From: Saccharospirillum sp040881935
GTDB lineage: Bacteria > Pseudomonadota > Gammaproteobacteria > Pseudomonadales > Natronospirillaceae
DNA length: 64,000 bases
NCBI RefSeq assembly: GCF_040881935.1
Contig: NZ_JBBECH010000052.1
Location: 34,194 to 98,193, forward strand
Direction: 5' to 3'
A program made the position numbers and the translations under genes. The notes under the pieces are model-generated. The model had not been told where the DNA came from. It saw only the letters and a program-made list of their open reading frames with translations, and searched no databases. This document shows positions 1 through 8,384 of this stretch, one piece after another (the stretch's first letter is position 1; every line of letters begins with the position of its first letter).

Positions 1-795
1 CTTGCCGAAGACGTCGCTGACGGTGACATCAATGCTGCTCTGATTGCTGAACACAGCGAGGCCGATGCACGGGTAATAACCCGTGAGCCTGCGGTGATCT
101 GCGGTGTCGACTGGGTTAATGAGGTATTTCATCAGTTGGACCCCGGGGTGACACTGGTCTGGCATGTTCAGGATGGCGACCGGGTCGCGCCCGACGACAC
201 CCTGGTCGAGATTAAAGGCAAGGCCCGGTCACTGCTGACTGGTGAGCGGGCAGCGCTTAATTTTCTGCAACTACTGTCGGCAACGGCAACCCGGGCTGCT
301 CACTTTGTGGCAATGCTTGAAGGCACCGGCGTAAACCTGCTCGACACCCGGAAAACTCTGCCCGGTTTGCGCCTGGCGCAAAAATACGCGGTGACCTGCG
401 GCGGTGGCCAGAGTCATCGCATGGGTTTGTACGATGCTTTCCTGATCAAGGAAAACCACATCACGGCCTGCGGTGGTATCGCTGCTACGGTAACCGCTGC
501 TCACAAGCTGGCACCGGGCAAAATGGTAGAGGTGGAAACCGAGAACCTGGATGAGTTGGAGCAAGCCCTGGCCGCCGGAGCCGATGTGATCATGCTCGAT
601 AACTTCAGCCTGGAAGACACCCGCACCGCTGTGGCAACCGCCAAAGGAAGAGCCAAGCTGGAAGCTTCAGGCAACGTTAACGCCAGGACATTGCGCGGCA
701 TTGCCGAAACCGGAGTGGATTACATTTCGATGGGTACCCTGACCAAAGATGTGACCGCCATTGACCTGTCGATGCGGTTATCAGTCGATCATTAG
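1..795 (+). CDS. nadC: Quinolinate phosphoribosyltransferase, 5' end cut off by window
   Basis: Converts quinolinate and PRPP to nicotinate mononucleotide, CO2 and pyrophosphate in cytosolic NAD synthesis. The frame is open from base 1 with no start codon, so the gene begins outside the window. 264 residues remain of a usual 280-300, so little is missing. The family motifs LLTGERAALNF, LLDTRKTLPGLR, GGGQSHR, FLIKENH, EVETENL and the SGNV...GVDYISMG phosphate-binding end are all visible and intact. The stop codon overlaps by four bases the stop of the convergent gene on the minus strand. Confidence 0.97.
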   Translation, partial: LAEDVADGDINAALIAEHSEADARVITREPAVICGVDWVNEVFHQLDPGVTLVWHVQDGDRVAPDDTLVEIKGKARSLLTGERAALNFLQLLSATATRAAHFVAMLEGTGVNLLDTRKTLPGLRLAQKYAVTCGGGQSHRMGLYDAFLIKENHITACGGIAATVTAAHKLAPGKMVEVETENLDELEQALAAGADVIMLDNFSLEDTRTAVATAKGRAKLEASGNVNARTLRGIAETGVDYISMGTLTKDVTAIDLSMRLSVDH

Positions 796-1649
796 GAAGG
801 TCGATACCAGAGCCGTTCGTCGTTCAGGGGCGTGCCTGGCGGTAGCATAGGATTGGTTAGCTCAATAATGCGCCGCTCATCCAGCCGGGCGCGGTCTATG
901 GCATCAGCATTGAACCGCCAGAAAATCTCGTCGAAACTGCCGTCTTCTATCATTCGGTTCAGGCCGGTTTGCAACCGTACAGCCAGTGCTTCGTTGTCTG
1001 GATGGACAAAGAAGTAGTAAGGCCAGGGGTAGTAGAGCAGCAGGTTGGGTTCGATGATGAGATTGGGCAGCTCGTGGCGGCGAATTTCCCACTCTTCAAA
1101 CACCTCACCAATGCCTCGCGGAAAAATATCAATTCGACCCGCGTCGATCATTCTAAACAGGCTTTCGTATTCACTGGTGGTGACACTCAGGCCATTGGCC
1201 TCGAATACCAGGTTGTCTCCCCAGCCAATACCCTGCGCCAGAGAGAGCTGTGACAGGTCGCTTACTGTTTGAACCTGGTCGATCCTGGCCTGATTCTCAG
1301 CGCGAGTCAGCGCAATGCGGTACGAGAGCAACCCTTTACGCAGTGGAATTTGAATGGGGCGGAACAGGGATTCCCGTTCAACCGAGGTGGATGTCCAGAT
1401 CAGGTTGGGGGTGCGCCCGGCCAGCAATTCGTTTGAGTAGCGCATGGAGGTCATCGGCGCCGAGGCGGGCCGCATCTGAAAGGGGCCAAAGTCAGGCTCG
1501 GTTTTTTCGAGTGCGGTACGCAATATAGTGATTAGGTCGTCGAATCGGGTGTCTATCTCGGATTCACTGGCCGGGTAAACCACACTGAGCTCGGCGCGGA
1601 CGCAGACCACGCTCGCCAGAACCCATATTACCACCAGCCTTTGTAACAT
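792..1649 (-). CDS. Periplasmic binding-like protein (type II SBP fold)
   Basis: A 285-residue secreted protein with a signal peptide (MLQRLVVIWVLASVVCVRA, cleavage expected near residue 19). The rest resembles the solute-binding domain of polar amino-acid ABC transporters, with the late FFVHPDNE...LNRMIEDGSFDEIFWRF pattern typical of family 3 binding proteins. No permease or ATPase gene lies nearby, so it may be an orphan sensor or binding protein; the ligand is unknown. I chose the ATG at 1649 over an upstream TTG because it starts directly with the signal peptide. It converges on nadC with a four-base overlap. Confidence 0.75.
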   Translation of the reverse strand: MLQRLVVIWVLASVVCVRAELSVVYPASESEIDTRFDDLITILRTALEKTEPDFGPFQMRPASAPMTSMRYSNELLAGRTPNLIWTSTSVERESLFRPIQIPLRKGLLSYRIALTRAENQARIDQVQTVSDLSQLSLAQGIGWGDNLVFEANGLSVTTSEYESLFRMIDAGRIDIFPRGIGEVFEEWEIRRHELPNLIIEPNLLLYYPWPYYFFVHPDNEALAVRLQTGLNRMIEDGSFDEIFWRFNADAIDRARLDERRIIELTNPMLPPGTPLNDERLWYRPS

Positions 1650-1742
1650 TACGGCCACCAAGCATCGATTTACCCGTTGTCAGCCTAGTCGACCGGCCGG
1701 GCTTGTCAACGGAGCGAGCCGATGCTCTTGGATGGTGTGCAG

Positions 1743-2963
1743 TTAACCGACAATGCCTTGTTTGCGCAGAAACGCCAGGCGTGAAGCATCGCAATCGAGC
1801 AGTCCGGTCAGCACGTGATCGGTATCTGAACCGAGTGAGGGAGCAGCTCTTTCGTAGTGGATGGTCGATTCACTGAAGCGGATCGGGTTGGCTACCGACG
1901 GCACCTTGCCGAGTTCAGGCTGGTTCAGTTCGCGCTTCAGTTCACGCGCTTGAACCTGGGGGTCGGCGAAGACCTGTTCCAGTGAATTGATCGGGCCGCA
2001 GGGTACCGATACCGCTTCCAGCTTGTCGAGCCACCAGTCCCGGGTTTGCGTCTTCATCCGTTCAATGATCACTGGCAATAACTGCTCGCGATGAGCAACC
2101 CGGGCCTGGTTGGTGGCGAAGCGCTCGTCGGCCGACAGATCAGGCCGACCTGCGACCTCACAGAACCGCTGGAATTGTCCGTCGTTGCCGACGGCGAGAA
2201 TCAGGTAGCCATCGGTCGTGGCAAAGGCCTGGTAGGGCACAATGTTGGGGTGCGCATTGCCCAGACGGCCGGGGGAATTACCGGTAGCCAGGTAATTCAT
2301 GGCCTGGTTGGCCATGGTCGCCACCTGAACATCGAGCAGGGCCAGATCAATGTGCTGGCCAAGGCCGGTTCGGGCCCGATAGTGCAGGGCGGCCTGCACA
2401 GCATTGGCGGCGTAAAGCCCGGTCAGAATGTCGGTGAGGGCAACACCGACTTTCATTGGCGTGCCATCCGGCTCACCGGTCACGCTCATCAGCCCGCCCA
2501 TGCCCTGAATCATGAAGTCGTAGCCAGCGCGGTGTTTGTAGGGGCCGGTCTGGCCGAACCCGGTGATCGAGCAATACACCAGGCGCGGGTTAATTGCCTT
2601 TAGGCTGTCGTAATCCAGCCGGTATTTTTTCAGGCCATCGACCTTGTAGTTCTCAACCAGCACGTCCGCTTCGCGCACCAGGTCGTGCACCAGTTGCTGG
2701 CCTTCGGGCCGGGTGAAGTCGATGGCGATGGACTGTTTGCCCCGGTTGGCGCTGTGAAAGTAAGCGGCGACTTTGTGTTCATCGTCGCCGAAGAATGGCG
2801 GGCCCCAGCCACGGGTGTCGTCTCCCTGGCCGGGCCGTTCTACTTTAATCACTTCAGCGCCGAAGTCGGCCAGCATCTGGGTGGCCCAGGGGCCAGCCAG
2901 AATGCGGCTCAGGTCGATGACCCGAATGCCGCTCAGGGCGCCTTGAATGGCGTCGTCGCTCAT
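1743..2963 (-). CDS. CaiB/BaiF family CoA-transferase, probably glutarate CoA-transferase
   Basis: A 406-residue class III CoA-transferase. Near the N-terminus it has the hallmark RVIDLSRILAGPWATQMLADFGAEVIKVE, followed by the catalytic-aspartate region (ANRGKQSIAIDF...VLVENYKVDGL) and the C-terminal domain. Family members move CoA between carboxylates. Its start codon shares one base with the gcdH stop (TAATG), so the two are translationally coupled. With a LysR gene on the other side, this matches the glutarate arrangement known from Pseudomonas, so I infer that it activates glutarate to glutaryl-CoA using a CoA donor such as succinyl-CoA. Substrate is inferred from context only. Confidence 0.88.
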   Translation of the reverse strand: MSDDAIQGALSGIRVIDLSRILAGPWATQMLADFGAEVIKVERPGQGDDTRGWGPPFFGDDEHKVAAYFHSANRGKQSIAIDFTRPEGQQLVHDLVREADVLVENYKVDGLKKYRLDYDSLKAINPRLVYCSITGFGQTGPYKHRAGYDFMIQGMGGLMSVTGEPDGTPMKVGVALTDILTGLYAANAVQAALHYRARTGLGQHIDLALLDVQVATMANQAMNYLATGNSPGRLGNAHPNIVPYQAFATTDGYLILAVGNDGQFQRFCEVAGRPDLSADERFATNQARVAHREQLLPVIIERMKTQTRDWWLDKLEAVSVPCGPINSLEQVFADPQVQARELKRELNQPELGKVPSVANPIRFSESTIHYERAAPSLGSDTDHVLTGLLDCDASRLAFLRKQGIVG

Positions 2964-4138
2964 TAGCCGAACGCCTGAATGCCGGTTTGGGCACGGCCCA
3001 GAATCAGGGCGTGAATGTCGTGCGTGCCCTCGTAGGTGTTGACCGCTTCGAGGTTCATGACATGGCGAATCACACCGTATTCATCGCTGATGCCGTTGCC
3101 GCCGTGCATGTCGCGGGCAACGCGGGCGATGTCGAGTGCCTTGCCGGCGTTATTGCGTTTCATCAGTGATATTAGCTCGACCGGGCAGGCATCGTTGTCC
3201 ATCAACTGACCCATACGCAAGCAGCCTTGCAAGCCGAGGCTGATCTCGGTTTGCATGTCGGCCAGTTTTTTCTGGATCAACTGGTTAGCCGCCAGTGGCC
3301 GGTTGAACTGAACCCGCTCCATCACGTAGCTGTGTGCCGCCAGCCAGCAGGCTTCGGCGGCACCCATGGCGCCCCAGGCGATGCCGTAGCGGGCTTTGTT
3401 CAGGCAACCGAAGGGGCCTTTGAGGCCTTTAACGTTGGGCAGGATGTTGGCTTCAGGTACAAAAACGTCTTCCATCACGATTTCGCCGGTGATTGAAGCG
3501 CGCAGGCTGAATTTGCCTTCAATTTTGGGGGCGCTCAGGCCTTTCATGTCGCGCTCTAGAACAAAGCCGCGAATCTCGCCGTCGAGCTTGGCCCATACCA
3601 CGAATACATCGGCGATCGGTGAGTTGGTGATCCACATCTTGGCGCCGTTGAGAATGTAGCCATTGTCGGCTTTAACCGCTTTGCTTTGCATGCTGCCGGG
3701 GTCTGAACCGGCATCCGGTTCGGTCAGGCCGAAGCAGCCGATCAGTTCGCCGGTGGCCAGTTTGGGCAGGTATTTCTTGCGCTGCTCTTCGCTGCCATAG
3801 GCGTAAATTGGGTGCATGACCAGAGAAGACTGCACACTCATGGCAGAGCGGTAGCCGCTGTCGACACGTTCGACCTCGCGGGCAATCAGGCCATAGGCCA
3901 CATGGCTGGCGTTTACGCAGCCGTATTCTTCCGGCAGCGTCACCCCGAGCATGCCCAGCTCGCCCAGTTCCAACATGATGGCTGGGTCGAAGCTTTCGTT
4001 ACGGTTGGCCATTTGCACGCGGCTGGCCAGTTTGTCCTGACTGTAGGCGTGGGCGGTATCGAGAATCATGCGCTCGTCGTCATTCAGTTGAGCAGTCAGT
4101 GCGAAGGGGTCTTTCCAGTCAAAATGTGCGGTAGCCAT
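2963..4138 (-). CDS. gcdH: Glutaryl-CoA dehydrogenase
   Basis: FAD enzyme of the acyl-CoA dehydrogenase family that oxidises and decarboxylates glutaryl-CoA to crotonyl-CoA in lysine/glutarate degradation. The 391 residues contain CFGLTEPDAGSDPGSM and KMWITNSP (FAD and substrate contacts), RPLAANQLIQKKLADM, and NTYEGTHDIHALILGRA with the catalytic glutamate; this C-terminal motif is typical of GcdH. The frame extends 28 codons further upstream, but that part is translated from a dispersed repeat. The ATG at 4138 follows an AGAGG ribosome site and gives the family N-terminus (MATAHFDW), so it is the real start. It is the first gene of a two-gene operon with the CoA-transferase. Confidence 0.95.
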   Translation of the reverse strand: MATAHFDWKDPFALTAQLNDDERMILDTAHAYSQDKLASRVQMANRNESFDPAIMLELGELGMLGVTLPEEYGCVNASHVAYGLIAREVERVDSGYRSAMSVQSSLVMHPIYAYGSEEQRKKYLPKLATGELIGCFGLTEPDAGSDPGSMQSKAVKADNGYILNGAKMWITNSPIADVFVVWAKLDGEIRGFVLERDMKGLSAPKIEGKFSLRASITGEIVMEDVFVPEANILPNVKGLKGPFGCLNKARYGIAWGAMGAAEACWLAAHSYVMERVQFNRPLAANQLIQKKLADMQTEISLGLQGCLRMGQLMDNDACPVELISLMKRNNAGKALDIARVARDMHGGNGISDEYGVIRHVMNLEAVNTYEGTHDIHALILGRAQTGIQAFG

Positions 4139-4173
4139 GGTGGTGCCTCTTGTTTTGTTCGGTGGTTTGGGTC

Positions 4174-4286
4174 GTGTCAGCCACCGGGTGTAGCTATCCG
4201 GGGTCGGCGTGAATCCTTCCATGGAGCCTAGGCCGCAGCATCCCTGCTGCGGACTACCCCGGATAGCTACACCCGGCAGCTGGCAC
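4174..4286 (+). repeat. Structured dispersed repeat, copy 1
   Basis: First of six related elements. The outer stem is formed by 4184-4204 pairing with 4256-4276, a perfect 21-bp inverted repeat, extended by GTGTCAGC (4174) against GCTGGCAC (4279). Inside is the conserved core GGCGTGAATCC...CCATGGAGCCTAG and an inner hairpin CCGCAGCA-TCCC-TGCTGCGG (4233-4252). It lies between the divergent gcdH and LysR genes, on the gcdH 5' side. Translating it produces a spurious MEGFTPTPDSY extension of gcdH. Confidence 0.9.
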
Positions 4287-4419
4287 TCGGCTGGTTGCTT
4301 GCACCGAATTCTGGTTAGTGAGTGGGCCTAAAGATAGCTGAAGTTTTCGGATATCCATATTATATTGTTTTTATATATTCTATATATTTAAAATATAGAC
4401 GTGAGCTTGGGGTAAATTT

Positions 4420-5292
4420 ATGCGATTAGACAGCATCAGCCGGTTGCGGTACTTCAATGACATCGCCATCACCGGCAGTTTTTCCCGGTCAGCTAGGCGG
4501 TTAGGCATTGCTCAGCCAGCGTTGAGTATAGCGATAAAAAAATTGGAGGAAGAAACTGGGCTAAAACTGATCAACCGGGCTGACCGGCGCATGACGCTAA
4601 CGTCCGACGGTGAGGTATTGCTCACTCACGTCCGCCGTATTCTGGAAGGGCTGACTGATGCCACCCGGGAATTGACCGAACTGCAGGGGTTGGAGCAGGG
4701 TGAGGTGAAGCTGGGGGCTTCGGCGATGCTATCGACCTACTATTTACCCGCCTATCTGTTTGCCTTCAAGAAAGCCTACCCGGGCATTCGCATTCGCCTG
4801 TATGAAGCCGGTACCGATACGCTGGAGCAGATGGTGATCAATGGCGAGCTCGATCTGGCGCTGATTCGCTCGGAAAAACCGCACGATCAGATTCGCTATG
4901 CCTCGCAATTGTCCGAGCAGGTGGTTGCCTGCATGCCAAAGCACCATCATTTGGCGGAGCGCGAGTCGATCACGATCGAGGCGTTCTGCCAGCAGCCGAC
5001 GGTAATGTTCCGCAGTGGTTATCACTTACGCGACTCGGTTGAACAACGTGCCCGGGCACAGGGGCTCAGTCTGAATGTTCAGTTTGAAACCAATCTGGTC
5101 AATTTGCTGATGAATCTGGTCAAAAACGAGATGGGGCTGGCGACCTGTTTGTCGATGATTGTTGAGAATGAGCCGCTGCTCTGCACCCGGCCCTTCGATC
5201 CGCCGATTCCCTTGGAGCTGGCCTGGGGTTGGAAGAAGAACCATTATTTGTCGAAGGCGAGCCAGGCGTTTCTGGGTTTTTTTGAGAAGTAA
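4420..5292 (+). CDS. gcdR: LysR-family regulator, probable regulator of gcdH
   Basis: A 290-residue LysR-type transcription factor. The N-terminal winged HTH covers about residues 7-66 (FNDIAITGSFSRSARRLG, IAQPALSIAIKKLEEETG), followed by the linker helix and a two-lobed effector-binding domain (LGASAMLSTYYLPAYLFAF... to ...GMGLATCLSM). It is transcribed away from gcdH and the CoA-transferase. That is the arrangement of the glutarate-responsive regulator next to gcdH in Pseudomonas, so the name is given on context. An AT-rich stretch just upstream (about 4350-4400) could hold its promoter and operator. Confidence 0.85.
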   Translation: MRLDSISRLRYFNDIAITGSFSRSARRLGIAQPALSIAIKKLEEETGLKLINRADRRMTLTSDGEVLLTHVRRILEGLTDATRELTELQGLEQGEVKLGASAMLSTYYLPAYLFAFKKAYPGIRIRLYEAGTDTLEQMVINGELDLALIRSEKPHDQIRYASQLSEQVVACMPKHHHLAERESITIEAFCQQPTVMFRSGYHLRDSVEQRARAQGLSLNVQFETNLVNLLMNLVKNEMGLATCLSMIVENEPLLCTRPFDPPIPLELAWGWKKNHYLSKASQAFLGFFEK

Positions 5293-5337
5293 GAGCTGCG
5301 AGCTATGAGTTATCAGCTAACAGCTCGTTGCTCGACG

Positions 5338-6027
5338 CTAAAAATCCATCCCTTCCGGCACACCGAACAGCGGGCCGTAGCGCAGGCCGATGTAGGCGTG
5401 TTCGCGCATCAGCATTTCTGCCCGGGTGCTTTCACCCATTAACAGAGCCTGTACCACCAATTGGTGCTGCAGTTGCGCCACCTGGAGTTTGCGTTGCTCC
5501 TGGGCGAGGTGGTCGGTGTCGATGGTGATCGAATCCGATGAGGCAAAGGGCAGGTGGTTGTTGCGGGTGATGGCATCACTGATGGCACGGCTGCCGGCGT
5601 TATTGACGATCAGGGCGTGAAAGCGGGCGTTGATCTCACCCCAGCGTTCGATGTCTCCCTGGCTTAGCTCAGGCCGGTTGATCAGCGCATCACCTTCCTG
5701 AACGCAGCGTTCCAGTTGAGCCTTCAGTTCACCGGAAAGGCCCTTCTCGGCCAGCCGACGAGCTGCCAGGCCTTCCAGCACTCCCCGGATTTCGACCCCG
5801 CACAGTACGTCGTCGGCCGATACTTCGCGAACCACATAGCCCTGCTTACCGGTGCGTTCCAGCAGGCCTTCCTGCTCCAGGGTGCGAAAGGCGAGTCTGA
5901 CCGGTGTGCGTGAGACGCCCAGCAGGTCTGCAACCTGTACTTCTCGCAGCTTTTCGCCGGGTTGGTAGCGTCCATCGCGTATGTGTTTGCGCAGAGCGGT
6001 AATGGCGGTGTGGCTGATCTGGGTCAT
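5338..6027 (-). CDS. vanR: GntR/FCD-family repressor, VanR-like
   Basis: A 229-residue GntR regulator. The winged HTH is at about residues 8-70 (AITALRKHIRDGRYQPGEKL, VADLLGVSRTPVRLAFRTLE), followed by an all-helical FCD ligand domain that includes the metal-ligand-type residues of GEINARFHALIV. It diverges from vanA across a region with four GGATCC-centred boxes, one only nine bases upstream of its own start. That supports a repressor of vanAB that also controls itself and releases DNA in the presence of vanillate, as described for VanR in Caulobacter. The ligand is inferred. Confidence 0.85.
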   Translation of the reverse strand: MTQISHTAITALRKHIRDGRYQPGEKLREVQVADLLGVSRTPVRLAFRTLEQEGLLERTGKQGYVVREVSADDVLCGVEIRGVLEGLAARRLAEKGLSGELKAQLERCVQEGDALINRPELSQGDIERWGEINARFHALIVNNAGSRAISDAITRNNHLPFASSDSITIDTDHLAQEQRKLQVAQLQHQLVVQALLMGESTRAEMLMREHAYIGLRYGPLFGVPEGMDF

Positions 6028-6035
6028 GATGAAAA

Positions 6036-6195
6036 ACGGGATCCAGTAAGAGAGTCGTTGCGTCTATTCTCAGCTCAATGTCTGCATTGCGCAAGCTTTC
6101 TACTGGTATTTTGGATCCATAAATCGACTTTAGTGGATCCAAAAAGGATATTTTAATTGACAAATGGAGGTCTGGAACCTATTTTTGGATCCATA
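6036..6195. promoter_or_regulatory. Four VanR-type operator boxes between vanR and vanA
   Basis: Four copies of a GGATCC-centred palindrome lie at 6036-6047, 6110-6121, 6132-6143 and 6184-6195. They match the known VanR operator ATTGGATCCAAT at 9, 9, 10 and 9 of 12 positions; the second and fourth are identical (TTTGGATCCATA). The first sits just upstream of the vanR start. The last overlaps the -10 region of the proposed vanA promoter, where binding would block RNA polymerase. Confidence 0.75.
6157..6185 (+). promoter_or_regulatory. Proposed vanAB promoter
   Basis: A perfect -35 hexamer TTGACA (6157-6162) is followed after 17 bases by TATTTT (6180-6185) as -10. The position is about 85 bases before the vanA start, and the -10 overlaps a VanR-type box, as expected for a repressed promoter. 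Confidence 0.6.
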
Positions 6196-6268
6196 ACTGA
6201 CGTCGACGGATAATAAAAAGTGAGTCGACCGAATACAACCAACCGACCCGATGCAGTGGAGAACCGCC

Positions 6269-7321
6269 ATGACCGTGCAAGCCTCCTGGCCGACCAACAC
6301 CTGGTATGTAGCCTTTTCGTCCGATGAAGTGACCAACAAGCCACAGGGCCGTCAAATCTGTGGTCAGCGTATGGTGTTCTATCGTACCCAGAATGAAAAA
6401 ATTGTGGCCCTGGCTGACTTCTGCCCGCATCGAGGCGCGCCCCTTTCGTTGGGTCATGTAAATGACGAAGGCGATCTGGTCTGCGGTTACCACGGCATGG
6501 TAATGAACTGTGACGGCAACTGTAAATCGATGCCCGGCCAACGCGTTAACGCCTTCCCGGGCATTACTGCTTACCCGGTTGAAGAACGTTATGGTTTTAT
6601 TTGGGTATGGCCAGGCGAAGCCGAAAAAGCCGATACCGACCTGATCCCGAAATTCGATTTCTTCGATGACCCGGAGTGGGCTTACGGTGGTGGCTTGTAT
6701 CACATCAACTGTAATTACAAATTGATGGTCGATAACCTGATGGACCTGACGCATGAAACCTATGTGCATGCGTCCAGCATCGGTCAGCCTGAAATTGAAG
6801 ACGAAGCACCCGATTCGTTCAAAGACGGCGATACCGTGGTGACCAAGCGCACCATGGAGAGCATCAAGGCACCGCCGTTCTGGCAGAATGCCCTTAAGTT
6901 CAACGACCTTGAACCAACGGCCGATGTAGACCGCTGGCAGATCAGCCGGTTCACGCCGCCAAGCCACATCATGATCAACGTCGGTGTTGCTATCGCCAAC
7001 AAGGGCGGCTTCGATGCGCCCGCCGACCAGAAAGCGTCCAGCGTTGTGGTCGATTTCATCACCCCGGAAACGGAAACTTCAATCTGGTATTACTGGGGCA
7101 TGGCACGTAACTTCAAGCCGCACGATCAGGAGCTGACCGATAAGATTCGCGAAGGTCAGGGCCAGATTTTCTCGGAAGATCTGGAAATGCTGGAAGCCCA
7201 GCAACAAAACCTGATCGATAACCCCGACCGTCAGTTGCTGAAACTGAACATCGACGGTGGTGGTATACTGGCGCGCCGCATGCTCGACAAGATCCTCAAG
7301 CAGGAAGCTTCGGCGTCTTAA
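6269..7321 (+). CDS. vanA: Vanillate O-demethylase, oxygenase subunit
   Basis: Rieske non-heme iron oxygenase that demethylates vanillate to protocatechuate and formaldehyde, receiving electrons from VanB. The Rieske ligands are visible as CPHRG and CGYHG (C52, H54, C72, H75), and the mononuclear iron site as NLMDLTHETYVH. The 350-residue length is normal. An in-frame ATG at 6251 exists, but the ATG at 6269 has a GGAG seven bases upstream and gives the family N-terminus (PTNTWYVAF), so I chose it. It is the first gene of a vanAB operon, 22 bases before vanB. Confidence 0.93.
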   Translation: MTVQASWPTNTWYVAFSSDEVTNKPQGRQICGQRMVFYRTQNEKIVALADFCPHRGAPLSLGHVNDEGDLVCGYHGMVMNCDGNCKSMPGQRVNAFPGITAYPVEERYGFIWVWPGEAEKADTDLIPKFDFFDDPEWAYGGGLYHINCNYKLMVDNLMDLTHETYVHASSIGQPEIEDEAPDSFKDGDTVVTKRTMESIKAPPFWQNALKFNDLEPTADVDRWQISRFTPPSHIMINVGVAIANKGGFDAPADQKASSVVVDFITPETETSIWYYWGMARNFKPHDQELTDKIREGQGQIFSEDLEMLEAQQQNLIDNPDRQLLKLNIDGGGILARRMLDKILKQEASAS

Positions 7322-7343
7322 TTCATCAGGTTCCGGAGTTGGC

Positions 7344-8318
7344 ATGAGTAAAAAAACCACCCTGTCGATGATCGTCAAGATCAACAAAAAAGTCGCCGAA
7401 GCCGATGGCATTGTGCGCCTGGAACTGGTCGACCCGCACGGTCGTGAATTGCCTGCATTTACTGCAGGCAGCCACATCGATGTGCAGGTTGCACCGGATA
7501 CCATTCGTCAGTATTCGCTGAGCAACGCCCCTTGGGACAATCAAAGGTATCAGTTGGGCGTGCTGCGCGAACCGGAATCTCGTGGCGGTTCTACGGCGGT
7601 GCATGACGCCCTCAATGAAGGAGATTTGCTGCAAGTTAGTTCTCCGCGTAACCATTTTGAATTGCGCCCGGCCGCTAAAAAGTCATTGCTGCTGGCCGGT
7701 GGTATTGGCATCACGCCGATCTATTCCATGGCTCAACAACTCGATCGCGATGGTAAGGAGTTCGAGTTTCACTACGCTGCCAAGTCACGTGGGTGCATGG
7801 CGTTTTTAGATGAACTGGAAGACGGCCCGTTCAGTGATCGTTGCCATTTCTATCTGAGCGATGAACCGGATACCGGTCGCATCGATATGGCGGCACTCGC
7901 CAAGAATGTTGACCCGGACACCCACCTCTATGTGTGTGGCCCGGAACGTTTTACCGATGCCGCTCTAAAAACTTTTAAAGACGCAGGCTGGTCTGTCGAT
8001 CATCTGCACACCGAGTATTTTGTCGCCGAAGACATCGATACCTCTGCTGATGGCAGCTTCAAAGTCCGGCTCGCCAGCACTGGTGAAGAGTTTGATATCC
8101 CGGCCGACGAGACCATCGCCAACGTGCTGATCGACAACGACATCGACTTGCTGACGTCCTGCGAACAGGGCATTTGCGGCACCTGCCTGACCAAAGTGCT
8201 GGAAGGCACGCCCGAGCATCGTGACCGCTATCTGGATGACGATGAACACGCCGCGAATGACCAGATGACAGTGTGCTGCTCCCGTTCCAAAACACCCTTG
8301 CTGGTGTTGGACCTGTAA
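7344..8318 (+). CDS. vanB: Vanillate O-demethylase, reductase subunit
   Basis: Ferredoxin-NAD(P)H reductase of the phthalate dioxygenase reductase type, supplying electrons to VanA. Order of domains in 324 residues: FMN-binding barrel (RQYSLSNAP), NAD-binding domain (LLLAGGIGITPIYSMAQ, HLYVCGPERF), and a C-terminal plant-type 2Fe-2S ferredoxin (CEQGICGTC, with the fourth cysteine in MTVCCSRS). The ATG at 7344 follows a CCGGAG site. The frame stays open upstream into vanA, but those codons are a shadow of vanA. Confidence 0.93.
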   Translation: MSKKTTLSMIVKINKKVAEADGIVRLELVDPHGRELPAFTAGSHIDVQVAPDTIRQYSLSNAPWDNQRYQLGVLREPESRGGSTAVHDALNEGDLLQVSSPRNHFELRPAAKKSLLLAGGIGITPIYSMAQQLDRDGKEFEFHYAAKSRGCMAFLDELEDGPFSDRCHFYLSDEPDTGRIDMAALAKNVDPDTHLYVCGPERFTDAALKTFKDAGWSVDHLHTEYFVAEDIDTSADGSFKVRLASTGEEFDIPADETIANVLIDNDIDLLTSCEQGICGTCLTKVLEGTPEHRDRYLDDDEHAANDQMTVCCSRSKTPLLVLDL

Positions 8319-8356
8319 GCTCGCAAGCGACCTTAAGCCTCTACTTCTGTTAGCAT

Positions 8357-8381
8357 GGTGCCTCGGCAATAACGAGGCACC
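8357..8381 (+). promoter_or_regulatory. Hairpin covering the ribosome site of the next gene
   Basis: GGTGCCTCG (8357-8365) pairs perfectly with CGAGGCACC (8373-8381) across a seven-base loop. The 3' arm contains the only plausible Shine-Dalgarno (GAGG) for the gene starting at 8385, three bases downstream, so the ribosome site is buried in the stem. No T-run follows, so this is not a standard terminator. Confidence 0.55.
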
Positions 8382-8384
8382 TGC

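Noticed and set aside
792..1661. Start of the periplasmic binding protein at TTG 1661
   Set aside because: The ATG at 1649 begins a clean signal peptide and needs no rare start codon.
4139..4222. Upstream extension of gcdH beginning MEGFTPTPDSY, and similar MDGFTPTPDR or GVNPSMEPRPQ frames at other repeats
   Set aside because: These are translations of the dispersed repeat; the same phrases appear at 59.9-60.2 kb, 35.3 kb and 37.0 kb in different contexts. Not coding.
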